From Thermoproteota archaeon (GTDB lineage: Archaea > Thermoproteota > Nitrososphaeria_A > Caldarchaeales > Calditenuaceae): a DNA stretch of 64,000 bases. The translations under genes and the position numbers were made by a program. Where the stretch lies: NCBI GenBank assembly GCA_030550235.1, contig JAUQPU010000002.1, positions 1 through 64,000 on the forward strand. Reading direction: 5' to 3'. The notes under the pieces were generated by a model, which ran no database searches, was not told the DNA's origin, and was given only the letters and a program-made list of their open reading frames with translations. This document shows, piece by piece, positions 1 through 6,703 of the stretch (the first letter of the stretch is position 1; every line of letters begins with the position of its first letter).

Positions 1-52
1 TCCAACCACCAAAAACCCCACCCCCCTAATTAAACACTAACCCCACAAACCA

Positions 53-127
53 CGGGCCCGGCGGGACTCGAACCCGCGACCTCCGGCTTAGAAGGCCGGC
101 GCTCTATCCATGCTGAGCTACGGGCCC
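53..127 (-). tRNA. tRNA-Arg (anticodon TCT)
   Basis: The minus strand folds into a full cloverleaf. The 7-bp acceptor stem GGGCCCG pairs with CGGGCCC, the D stem is GCTC/GAGC, and the anticodon stem CCGGC/GCCGG closes the loop CTTCTAA, which gives anticodon TCT. The T stem GCGGG/CCCGC encloses TTCGAGT. There is no intron and CCA is not encoded. A TATA element lies 26-33 nt upstream. The 5' 22 nt (106-127) are repeated exactly at 4021-4042, which makes this gene the target of the adjacent integrated element. The promoter it now uses lies inside that element. Confidence 0.97.
106..127 (-). repeat. att site copy within tRNA-Arg (22-bp direct repeat)
   Basis: This copy forms the acceptor 5' strand, D arm and the start of the anticodon arm of the intact tRNA. 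It is identical over 22 bp to 4021-4042, and the sequences diverge at once on both sides. Duplicating the 5' half of a tRNA is less common than duplicating the 3' end, which most archaeal tRNA-targeting elements use. Confidence 0.8.
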
Positions 128-152
128 TTGTTTGCTCAGGCTTTCTTTGTTG

Positions 153-160
153 TTTATAGA
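153..160 (-). promoter_or_regulatory. TATA box of tRNA-Arg
   Basis: On the minus strand this reads TCTATAAA and sits 26-33 nt before the first tRNA base, the usual archaeal TATA distance. It lies on the element side of the 22-bp repeat, so the element appears to have supplied a replacement promoter when it integrated. The ancestral promoter probably remains beyond the distal repeat, around 4073-4084. Confidence 0.55.
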
Positions 161-267
161 TTTTTCCTTCTTGTTTGACCTCATCACTATTATTGTTGTC
201 TTTGGTTTTTGATAAGGGTTTATTTGGGGGTGTTTGTTGGGTGTTGTCTAATTAGTGAGGGGTGTCT

Positions 268-876
268 TTATTGTAGGGCTATGGAGGCGTATCGTTCGAT
301 TAGGTCTTCGTAGACGAAGTATTTTGGTGTGGATGTTGCGGGGACTTCGAATGCTACGTAGCCCCTCATTGTTTCGCCTGGTTTTAGGGTGCCTCCTCGG
401 AAATAGCCCGTAATGCCCACGGAGGCCATTGAAGAGCCATATCGCTTCCCTTCTCCATCCACGACATACATGAATACCGTGCCTACCGACTTTTCTTCGG
501 GATAGACATTCTTTACCTCAATATCGATGACTATGAACTTGTTTCCAGATTGAGGCTCGAAAATTCCGAGCTTCCACTTCTCTTCGAAGCCATAGATCTT
601 GAAGACCAGGCCTTTCTCTCCGACCTCATCTCCAATCTTTCCCTCAGGTGAGAACTTCGGCCACACCGTGGCGGTTAATGTGACAGTGGACGTGACTCGC
701 TGAGTCTCAGTAACGGTAGATAACTGGGCAACAGGGGATAAAGTTGTTGTAATCGTAGACGTGGTGGTCTCATACTTAGTCGTTGTGGTCGTGCTCGTGA
801 ACGCTACCCCACCAACTCCAAGTCCGATAATCAAGCCGACGACCAAAAACACAACAAATAAAGCACGTGGGTTCAT
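268..876 (-). CDS. Secreted/membrane-anchored DUF4352-like protein
   Basis: The protein has an N-terminal hydrophobic segment (about residues 5-29, signal peptide or membrane anchor). A Thr/Ser-rich stretch (about 30-70) follows, like a glycosylated stalk. The C-terminal domain (about 80-200) has the pattern of DUF4352/telokin-like extracellular domains: alternating beta strands, a FIVIDIEVKN-type strand and a LKPGETMRGYVAFEVP-type strand. The first codon could be GTG at 879 or ATG at 876. I chose ATG because a TATA box (TTTATATT, about 898-905) lies 22-29 nt upstream, which suits a leaderless transcript. It is cargo of the integrated element and is transcribed toward the tRNA. Its role is unknown. 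It could be a surface or superinfection-related factor, but nothing here proves that. Confidence 0.75.
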   Translation of the reverse strand: MNPRALFVVFLVVGLIIGLGVGGVAFTSTTTTTKYETTTSTITTTLSPVAQLSTVTETQRVTSTVTLTATVWPKFSPEGKIGDEVGEKGLVFKIYGFEEKWKLGIFEPQSGNKFIVIDIEVKNVYPEEKSVGTVFMYVVDGEGKRYGSSMASVGITGYFRGGTLKPGETMRGYVAFEVPATSTPKYFVYEDLIERYASIALQ

Positions 877-896
877 CACTCATGAGAAGCGGGAAA

Positions 897-907
897 AAAT
901 ATAAAAA
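897..907 (-). promoter_or_regulatory. TATA box of the DUF4352-like gene
   Basis: The minus-strand sequence TTTTATATTT is centred about 26 nt upstream of the ATG at 876, so the transcript should be nearly leaderless. The gap 880-1081 is AT-rich and divergent. A second plus-strand TATA-like stretch (TTTTATTTA, 1042-1050) lies 32-40 nt before the ATG at 1082 and probably drives the nuclease-like gene. Confidence 0.5.
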
Positions 908-1081
908 GTTTTTGGTAAGTTTTAATGAAATGACTCCCCCGCCGGACTCTAGGCTACATTAAGCTTCATGTAGGAGTTTTTGTCTAGTATTTTAATAAGA
1001 TGTTATTTTTTGGTTGGGGCGGTGTCTTTGTGGGCATGAAGTTTTATTTATGGATGGTTTTTTATTAATGGGGCGGATTTT

Positions 1082-1795
1082 ATGGCTGTTAAGAGGAAGA
1101 GGATTATGCAGGCTGTTTATGAGGCATTGTCTTCTTCTGGTGAAGCTCTTCATACGAGTAAGATTTTTGATATGGTTAAAGGGATGGCTCCTGATCTTTG
1201 TGATGATTCTGTAGTTCCCTGCCCCTATGATGGTCAAAATCATCCTAAGTGGAAGCATGACGCTCATTGGGCGCTACAGGATTTAAAGATGAGGGGTCTC
1301 GTAGAGCGGGTGGGGAGGGGTTTATGGCGGATCGCTAAGCCTATTCAGCCCCAGCCTCAACCATTTTTAGAGAGACGTGTCATTGAGACAGGAGAGCATG
1401 AAAGGTTGAAGATGCTGATTAAGGATATTGGTGAAATTTTGGGTAAATATGTGGAGTTGGAGTATCGTGACCGTCCATACGTCTATGACGTGGTTTGGAA
1501 AGAGATTGATGCTTTGCCTCCGAGCCATGTCTTTGAGATTCAGGACAGGGGTAACGTTGATGCGGCTCTAGCTAAGCTTCAACATGCGAGAGATATCTGG
1601 AAATGTAAGCTATTCTTAGTCGTGACTGGTGAGCGTGACAGAACCAAAGTTAAACAACTCCTAGAGCCATACTGGAGAGGAGCATTCCATAGACTCGCTA
1701 GATACATATCAGTTCTAAATCCACAAGAAGTAGAAGAGATCCATAACGTCTTCACATTTTATAGAGAAGTTATTAAAAGTTTCTTAGAAGAGTAG
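1082..1795 (+). CDS. Winged-helix / PD-(D/E)XK nuclease-like protein
   Basis: This is a 237-residue soluble protein. Residues 1-85 look like a winged-helix domain of the restriction-associated type (HARE/Mrr-N-like), ending in GLVERVGRGLWRI. A Pro/Gln linker (86-95) follows. Residues about 105-185 contain YDVVW (D136), then VFEIQ (E152, Q154) and AKLQHARDIWKCKLFLVV. That order resembles a restriction-endonuclease-like core, with Asp on one strand, E-x-Q/K on the next, then a helix carrying K165. The usual E-x-K lysine is Gln, so catalysis is uncertain. It precedes the HEPN-type gene in the same direction by 64 nt inside the integrated element, which suggests a defence or addiction function. 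That function is inferred from context. Confidence 0.6.
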   Translation: MAVKRKRIMQAVYEALSSSGEALHTSKIFDMVKGMAPDLCDDSVVPCPYDGQNHPKWKHDAHWALQDLKMRGLVERVGRGLWRIAKPIQPQPQPFLERRVIETGEHERLKMLIKDIGEILGKYVELEYRDRPYVYDVVWKEIDALPPSHVFEIQDRGNVDAALAKLQHARDIWKCKLFLVVTGERDRTKVKQLLEPYWRGAFHRLARYISVLNPQEVEEIHNVFTFYREVIKSFLEE

Positions 1796-1859
1796 CCAAA
1801 AACGTTTTATAAAAAAATTGATGTAATGATTATATTCCTGGCTCTATAGATTTGGATAT

Positions 1860-2585
1860 GTGGAAGAACCACGTATACAATCAATAATTTCTCGTTTAGA
1901 ATCAATTAAGAGTGAGGCGGAAAAACTTCTTAAACAAGAGATAAGGGCGGCTATTGGGCCATTCATTATACAAAAGATCCATGGTCTTGTTTATGCATAT
2001 AATAGAGTAGTGTATGATTTTACGGGAATTCAGGATTACTACTTACAATCATCTTTATCTCTGCCATTAATAGGTGATAAAGAAGTAAATGAAGGTCCTT
2101 TGGCAGTATTGACACTGATTCATAAAGAGTGTATTGGTGGTATTGCTTTTTTAAAGCAGTATCTTTATAAGTTGTCTTCGGAGACGCTTGACAAGTTACA
2201 GAGTCTGCGGGTCAGGATTAAGGAAGATATTGAACCATTTGACTTGAATTTGTCTCGTCATCTCAATGAGGCGATAGATGAGTATGAGAAAGGATTTTAT
2301 TTAGGATCGTCTTTGATTTCTGCAAAAGTCATTGATTATGTCATTGACCTGTTCCCGGGGAAGGAGATAGAGGATAAAATAGATGCCTTAGTTAGAGAAA
2401 GAATCATTCCCGCTAACAAAAAATTAGTGACTTCCCTAGTAAATACTGCTAAGTATGCAAGAAACTATTTCAGTCATGACATTAGATTGATTGCTGATGC
2501 TGCTAATTCTCTTGCATTATTGAACCATGCAGTAGAATTCGCAGATTATTTAACGAAATTAAGTCAAAAACCTAAGGCTTCATAG
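1860..2585 (+). CDS. HEPN-superfamily-like protein with RN-x3-H motif
   Basis: The protein is 241 residues and mostly helical, starting at GTG 1860. A TATA-like TTTTATAAAAAA lies about 45-55 nt upstream. The C-terminal half (about 135-235) has helices typical of HEPN domains: a YLGSSLISAKVIDYVIDLF helix, then RNYFSH (R201, N202, H206), which matches the R-x4-6-H ribonuclease motif of active HEPN proteins. The N-terminal half (about 1-130) is not recognised. Many HEPN proteins are RNases in toxin-antitoxin, abortive infection or CRISPR systems. The pairing with the upstream nuclease-like gene in a provirus remnant fits such a role. The family call rests on motif and fold pattern only. Confidence 0.5.
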   Translation: MEEPRIQSIISRLESIKSEAEKLLKQEIRAAIGPFIIQKIHGLVYAYNRVVYDFTGIQDYYLQSSLSLPLIGDKEVNEGPLAVLTLIHKECIGGIAFLKQYLYKLSSETLDKLQSLRVRIKEDIEPFDLNLSRHLNEAIDEYEKGFYLGSSLISAKVIDYVIDLFPGKEIEDKIDALVRERIIPANKKLVTSLVNTAKYARNYFSHDIRLIADAANSLALLNHAVEFADYLTKLSQKPKAS

Positions 2586-4003
2586 TGTATTTTTCCAGAA
2601 TCCTGTGTGTATTTTTGTTTGGTGTGGTGTTTTCTTTATTGCTGTGTAGCATGCTAGTGCTAGGCTCATTACGTAGTCGTCGTGTTTGTCTTCTGGCGCT
2701 GAGTATTTTTCTCCTATTCTCTGGAATTGTCGGAGCTGGTTTATGAGCTGGGTGGCGTCGGCCGGGATCGTTATTTTCTTGTTGCTGAATAGGTTTACGA
2801 GTGTATGTATCATGGCTTCCTTGATGCTGCTCGTGAAGGTTATGCCCTCGAGCTGTGGCAGTCTCTTGGATAATAAGTCATAGATGGGTATCCCCATGCC
2901 TGTCTTATCTATCGCTATGCTTACTGGGCCGAGTAGGTCTGCGAGTCTCAGGATGAACTCTATCTGTGTATTGAAGTCTGTTTTTTGGAATTCGTGGATG
3001 AGGATGACCCTCAACTTTTCATCGCTTTTCTCGAGTGCAGTTATGACTGTGCTATCCCTATACCGGCCGAAGTCTATGCCGAGATAGACGTGATTCTCGG
3101 TCTTCCTGATTCCTGTCTCATAGTCCTCTACGCATTGCAGAATCAATTCGTATGGGAATACAGCGTTTAACTCGTCGAGGAACCTCATCTCCATCTCCTG
3201 CTCCCATTCTAATGGATTCATGCTGGCCCGCATACCCTCAAGGTCTTGAGAAGTTATGTGCGGGGCCTCCGTGTAGTGGACTTGATGCTTAGAAAAAGTA
3301 TCCGAAGTCCAGGCCTCGTAGAACCATCCACGCTTACCCTTAGGCGTGCTTATCAGGCTTAGGCGACTCAGTAGATACTTAATCGAGTTGTACGCGCTTC
3401 TCCGGTTATAGCTAAATATTCTTCCCTCGCCCGGCATTATTTCTTTCAGCTTACTCACAAGCTCGGCCGTCAATGGAACCTCCCTCGGCAGATTAGTCTT
3501 AGCCGAGATTATTTTTAGGATTGGTGGCTCGGCATTGAAGTCAAAGTTTTCAACCCTGAGCCTCAAGGCCTCCGAGAGCCTCAGGCCAGTCGTAGCCAAG
3601 AGGTGAATAAAGACTGATAACTGCTTGCTCTGGGCCGCGATAACCATGGTCTTTACCTCGCCTATACTCGGGGCCCTATCAATCCGCACGTTAGCCTTTT
3701 TAGGCCTCTCAAGCGCCCTCAGACTCTCAGAATCAATCCTCACGCGGGCAAAACGGAAGAAGCGCTTAAGCCAAGAAACATATCACTCAACCGTCTTAGG
3801 CGCAAGACCCCAGCCACAAGCCGATCAACCACGCCCTGAAAAACATCAACAACATCAACCCTCCCACACCTAACACCCTCAACCACAGCATTAACATCAC
3901 CCAAAAGACCAAACAACCTAACCAACGCAGCCCGCCTATCAGGAAAACGACCAAGAAACTCACCAGCCCAATCCCGCACACCAAAACCCACACCTGACGA
4001 CAC
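2580..4003 (-). pseudogene. Broken tyrosine integrase fused to terminase large-subunit nuclease domain
   Basis: Reading from 4003, an integrase-like N-terminal region runs in one frame to a G4 run at 3808-3811. There the readable protein moves to another frame (GLAPKTVE). A TGA at 3783-3785 interrupts it, where relatives would have Arg, and it continues as YVSWLKRFFRFARV. The remaining open stretch begins at GTG 3743 (387 residues). It carries the integrase core with the first catalytic Arg (TTGLRLSEAL, R55) and the beta-hairpin Lys region (K83), up to about residue 129. It then passes in frame into STPKGKRGWFYEAW and an RNase H-like nuclease domain: D224 in GIDFGRYRDST, D279 in AIDKTG, and HDD at 354-356. 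This is the C-terminal half of a phage-type terminase. The integrase H-x-x-R and Tyr are missing, as is the terminase ATPase core. An internal deletion is the simplest cause. Confidence 0.75.
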
Positions 4004-4020
4004 AAAAACCTGAGAAATCC

Positions 4021-4042
4021 ATCCATGCTGAGCTACGGGCCC
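4021..4042 (-). repeat. Distal att site copy (22-bp direct repeat, tRNA-Arg 5' half)
   Basis: This is an exact copy of 106-127. Beyond it (4043-4090) the sequence has a minus-strand TATA-like stretch, ATAGATATAGC, at about 4073-4084, some 31-40 nt upstream of the displaced tRNA 5' end. That is probably the ancestral tRNA promoter. On its other side the integrase remnant begins, and one reading frame stays open through the repeat itself. Confidence 0.8.
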
Positions 4043-4323
4043 AACATCTCACCAACACTCCGACGGGGAGTGGCTATATCTATTATCACGGCTAGATGAC
4101 TGCATTAGGATGTATTTAGAGTATTATCAGGGCTTTGTCCAGGAGAGGCAGCATTATTCTCTTGTTAAGGTTTTAGTTTTTTGAGGAAAGAATTTAAGGC
4201 TTCAAGCATAGTAGATGCCTTGAAGAATGACGTTAGGAATAGAAACATAACTCTAGCTCTCCAAAGCATCTTACGTCTCTAAGCTTAGTGAACTTCCTTT
4301 AAGACCACTTGGAATAAATGTGG
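4043..4323. other. Gap after the element: ancestral tRNA promoter and possible gene remnant
   Basis: Next to the distal repeat there is a minus-strand TATA-like element at about 4073-4084, at the distance expected for the original tRNA-Arg promoter. The rest has no intact gene. A plus-strand frame-broken fragment (4110-4282) is described separately. No terminal inverted repeats or insertion sequence ends were seen. Confidence 0.5.
4110..4282 (+). pseudogene. Possible frameshifted gene fragment
   Basis: An ATG at 4110 opens 24 codons (MYLEYYQGFVQERQHYSLVK...) ending at TGA after a T6 run (4177-4182). Shifting frame at that run keeps the protein open for about 37 more residues of amphipathic, charged sequence (RKEFKASSIVDALKNDV...) to TAA at 4280-4282. 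Together this reads as a plausible helical protein of about 60 residues, so a one-base change in the T run may have broken a real small gene or fragment. I do not recognise the family. Chance is a serious alternative at this length. Confidence 0.25.
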
Positions 4324-5709
4324 CTAGCGCGCCCCTTTCTCTACACGCATCCTATAAAGTATGTCTCTAATTTCGTTAACTCTCTCGGCTCCTAACGGAT
4401 AATACTTAATGGAAACTAGGAAGCATGCTAAAGCGATGACAAGTATCGTCGATGTCAACACCCTCATGCTTAATATAACGTTGGCGGGTTGAGGTGTGTT
4501 TGGAGTGAATCCGCTTACGCTGAAAATTAATACAGTGCTTATCCCAGTAAGCCCGAGTGCGAATCTATCAATAAATGTATTTACTCCAAGATATATTCCC
4601 TCTCTTCTAAACCCTGTTTTCACCTCATCTTCATCTATAACGTCTGGTATGAGAATCTCTCGTACCAGACTTACGCCCGAATTCATAATGCCGTAAAAAA
4701 TCATTATCACGGTAGCCCCTATGATATTATCAGCTATCAGCACAAACAACAGCATAAATGTCGCCTCCAGAGTGTATGAGATGATGAGTGTTCTCTTTGT
4801 TCCATATCTAGTCCCTACCTTTCTCCATATTGGATAGAAAATTATCCCCATCAATAGGATAGGGACGCTTATGAAAGTTATATCGGCGATTGTTCCCTTG
4901 AAGATATATTCAACATAAAAAGGGCTTATTGCTGAGAGTAAACTCCAAGACCAGCTTATCATTAAAATGCAAGTAGCGGCTGTAATGAATGACCTGTTAG
5001 TAAATGTGATTCTGAATGCTGAAGTGATGGGAAGTGTTCCTGCCGTACTGAATTCTCTTTTTTCTACACTTCCAAGCAATGATATCATGAATGATATACC
5101 TGAGACGCAGCCCAGAATCAATCCCGTTAATCCCCATCCATTTATAGCGCCGAACTCTCTCGTAAAGTAATATATTATCTGCGGCGTTATGACAAAGCCT
5201 ATTATTAATCCTATTATAGCGGCAACCTGTCTATAAACAGATACCTCGAGCCTCTCCTTAAGTTCTTGGAACATCTCTGGAAATAATGCATTCCACCCAA
5301 TAGTCACGAAAGTGTATAGGAGCTCGAAAACTCCTATAACTGTAATAAAATAAATGAAGAGTGCGAGATTGTCTCGGCTTGGTATTAAAGTCTCTATAAT
5401 TGATGGAAACCATATTAGAAAAAAGAGTATAACCATCGGCGGTGTGCAGAAAAGGACGTATGGTATTCTACGCCCCCACCTTGTCCTTGTCCTATCAGAG
5501 ATGTACCCTGCTAATGGGTCATTTATAGAATTCCAAGCACCATAAGCGACTGAAAAACCAATCCCAACCAGAGCGGGGTCGAGCCCTACTATATCTACAT
5601 AATAGTATATCAAGTAGGTTCCCAACAAGTGATAAATTAATGCTTGGCCCAAATTACCAAGACTATAAGACATCTTTCCCGCCCTACCCCTTAATCTGCC
5701 GATAATCAT
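4324..5709 (-). CDS. MFS transporter, GPH (glycoside-pentoside-hexuronide):cation symporter family
   Basis: This 461-residue protein has about 12 hydrophobic segments. The loop after the second helix carries NDPLAGYISDRTRTRWGRRIPYV, matching the D-x2-A-G-x2-S/A-D-R-T-x2-R-x-G-R-R signature of MelB-like GPH carriers. These proteins move sugars with Na+ or H+ across the cytoplasmic membrane, and the substrate cannot be read from sequence. A minus-strand TATA stretch (AATATTTATAC, 5731-5741) sits 22-32 nt before the ATG, so the mRNA is probably leaderless. It is monocistronic. The GH1 glycosidase far downstream (61889) is a possible functional partner, but they are not linked. Confidence 0.85.
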   Translation of the reverse strand: MIIGRLRGRAGKMSYSLGNLGQALIYHLLGTYLIYYYVDIVGLDPALVGIGFSVAYGAWNSINDPLAGYISDRTRTRWGRRIPYVLFCTPPMVILFFLIWFPSIIETLIPSRDNLALFIYFITVIGVFELLYTFVTIGWNALFPEMFQELKERLEVSVYRQVAAIIGLIIGFVITPQIIYYFTREFGAINGWGLTGLILGCVSGISFMISLLGSVEKREFSTAGTLPITSAFRITFTNRSFITAATCILMISWSWSLLSAISPFYVEYIFKGTIADITFISVPILLMGIIFYPIWRKVGTRYGTKRTLIISYTLEATFMLLFVLIADNIIGATVIMIFYGIMNSGVSLVREILIPDVIDEDEVKTGFRREGIYLGVNTFIDRFALGLTGISTVLIFSVSGFTPNTPQPANVILSMRVLTSTILVIALACFLVSIKYYPLGAERVNEIRDILYRMRVEKGAR

Positions 5710-5757
5710 GTCAGCTTGTAGTTTTTTGGCGTATAAATATTAAGGGTGGGGTGTGGT

Positions 5758-6702
5758 CTATTCTAGCTTTTCTTTTTCTCTAACTTTTTGCCAGTATTGG
5801 TTGATGTTTTCCTGTATTGTTTTGATTACCTTTTCTTGTCTTCGCGGGTGGAAGAGGTGTTTGTATCTCTCTTGGGTTTTGAGGTATTCTTCCACGGGTT
5901 TTAGGACTTTGGGGATAAAGGTGTGTCTGACTTCTCCATATATTGCCTCTTTTAGGGGCCATACTCCTGTCTCGACTGCGAGTTTAGATATTCTTACAGT
6001 CTCTGATGTGTCGGAGCCCCAGCCAGGGGGGCATGGTGAGAAGGCTATGAAGAGCTTTGGTCCTCTGTATTTTAATGCTCTCTCGATTTTTCTGAGCATG
6101 TCGACGATATGGGAGGGCGCTATGGTCGCGATGTATGGTGGTTTATGGCTTCTCCAGATCTCGAAGAGGTCTTTCTTAACTCCTTCATGGCCTATTGGGT
6201 TTAGTGTTGTTGGTTGGCTTGTCTTTGTTGATGTGGCGAATGGTGTTGCGCCGCTTGTCTGGAACCCTGTATTACTGTAGGCCTCGTTGTCGTAGACCAG
6301 GTAGTAGAAGTCGAGCCCTCTTGCGATGGCTCCTGAGGCGGCATGTAGCCCTATATCATATGCAGCTCCGTCGCCAGTGAACGTGACTACCTTGAGATCC
6401 TCCTTTGGAGTGATCTTTCCCTTCTCGATGAGTATGTCTAGCGCGTCTCTAATTCCTTGGGCGCCAGCCGGTGCGCTAGCAAATGCCGTGTACATCCAGT
6501 TAAGCTTTAATGGTGTGTAGGGGTAGACGTTTAAGAGTGTTAGGCAGCCGGCTGCGTTGACGAGGACTGCGTCTCCGCCGAGAGCCTTGAGAAATATCCT
6601 CAGCACGAGTTGTGCGCCGCAGCCCGCACACTCGGGGGAGCCTGGTAAGAGGTATTCCTCAGCCGGCACGTCTCTAAGTGTTTTATACCTTGTCTCGCTC
6701 AC
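5758..6702 (-). CDS. porB: 2-oxoacid (pyruvate):ferredoxin oxidoreductase, beta subunit
   Basis: This is the TPP-binding subunit of a 2-oxoacid:ferredoxin oxidoreductase, about 314 residues. It shows ECAGCG near the N terminus and later Cys residues (NAAGC, FSPCPPGW) that ligate the proximal [4Fe-4S] cluster. The TPP/Mg motif starts at GDGAAYDIG and is followed by NEAYSNTG. The enzyme oxidises pyruvate to acetyl-CoA and CO2 and reduces ferredoxin. I chose GTG at 6702, one base after the porA stop, because the family N terminus begins close to there. An ATG at 6738, overlapping porA by 35 nt, is an alternative. It is the last gene of porGD-porA-porB. Pyruvate is the most likely substrate, but a branched-chain or other 2-oxoacid is possible. 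Confidence 0.92.
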   Translation of the reverse strand: MSETRYKTLRDVPAEEYLLPGSPECAGCGAQLVLRIFLKALGGDAVLVNAAGCLTLLNVYPYTPLKLNWMYTAFASAPAGAQGIRDALDILIEKGKITPKEDLKVVTFTGDGAAYDIGLHAASGAIARGLDFYYLVYDNEAYSNTGFQTSGATPFATSTKTSQPTTLNPIGHEGVKKDLFEIWRSHKPPYIATIAPSHIVDMLRKIERALKYRGPKLFIAFSPCPPGWGSDTSETVRISKLAVETGVWPLKEAIYGEVRHTFIPKVLKPVEEYLKTQERYKHLFHPRRQEKVIKTIQENINQYWQKVREKEKLE

Positions 6703-6703
6703 C

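Larger units (their letters stand above)
106..4042. mobile_element. Degenerate integrated element (provirus remnant) in tRNA-Arg
   Basis: Exact 22-bp direct repeats at 106-127 and 4021-4042, both being the 5' half of tRNA-Arg, bound about 3.9 kb. An integrase remnant reads inward from the distal repeat, as expected when attP adjoins or overlaps int. The interior is visibly AT-richer than the flanks. It holds a secreted DUF4352-like protein, a wHTH/nuclease-like protein, a HEPN-type protein and a chimera of integrase with terminase large subunit. A terminase implies ancestry in head-tailed viruses. No capsid, portal, tail or replication gene remains, so the element is probably a deletion derivative unable to move by itself. 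Other elements could still have supplied part of the cargo. Confidence 0.75.

Noticed and set aside
3783..3785. TGA in the integrase as a recoded (read-through or selenocysteine) codon
   Set aside because: The same gene also has a frameshift and a fusion, so decay is simpler. No recoding element was seen.
3796..4026. Minus-strand open frame starting inside the distal att copy
   Set aside because: It overlaps the frame that reads as the integrase N-terminal region and has no integrase-like pattern of its own.
5753..6280. Plus-strand open frames inside the por genes
   Set aside because: They are the reverse of the strongly supported porB reading frame, with no family pattern.
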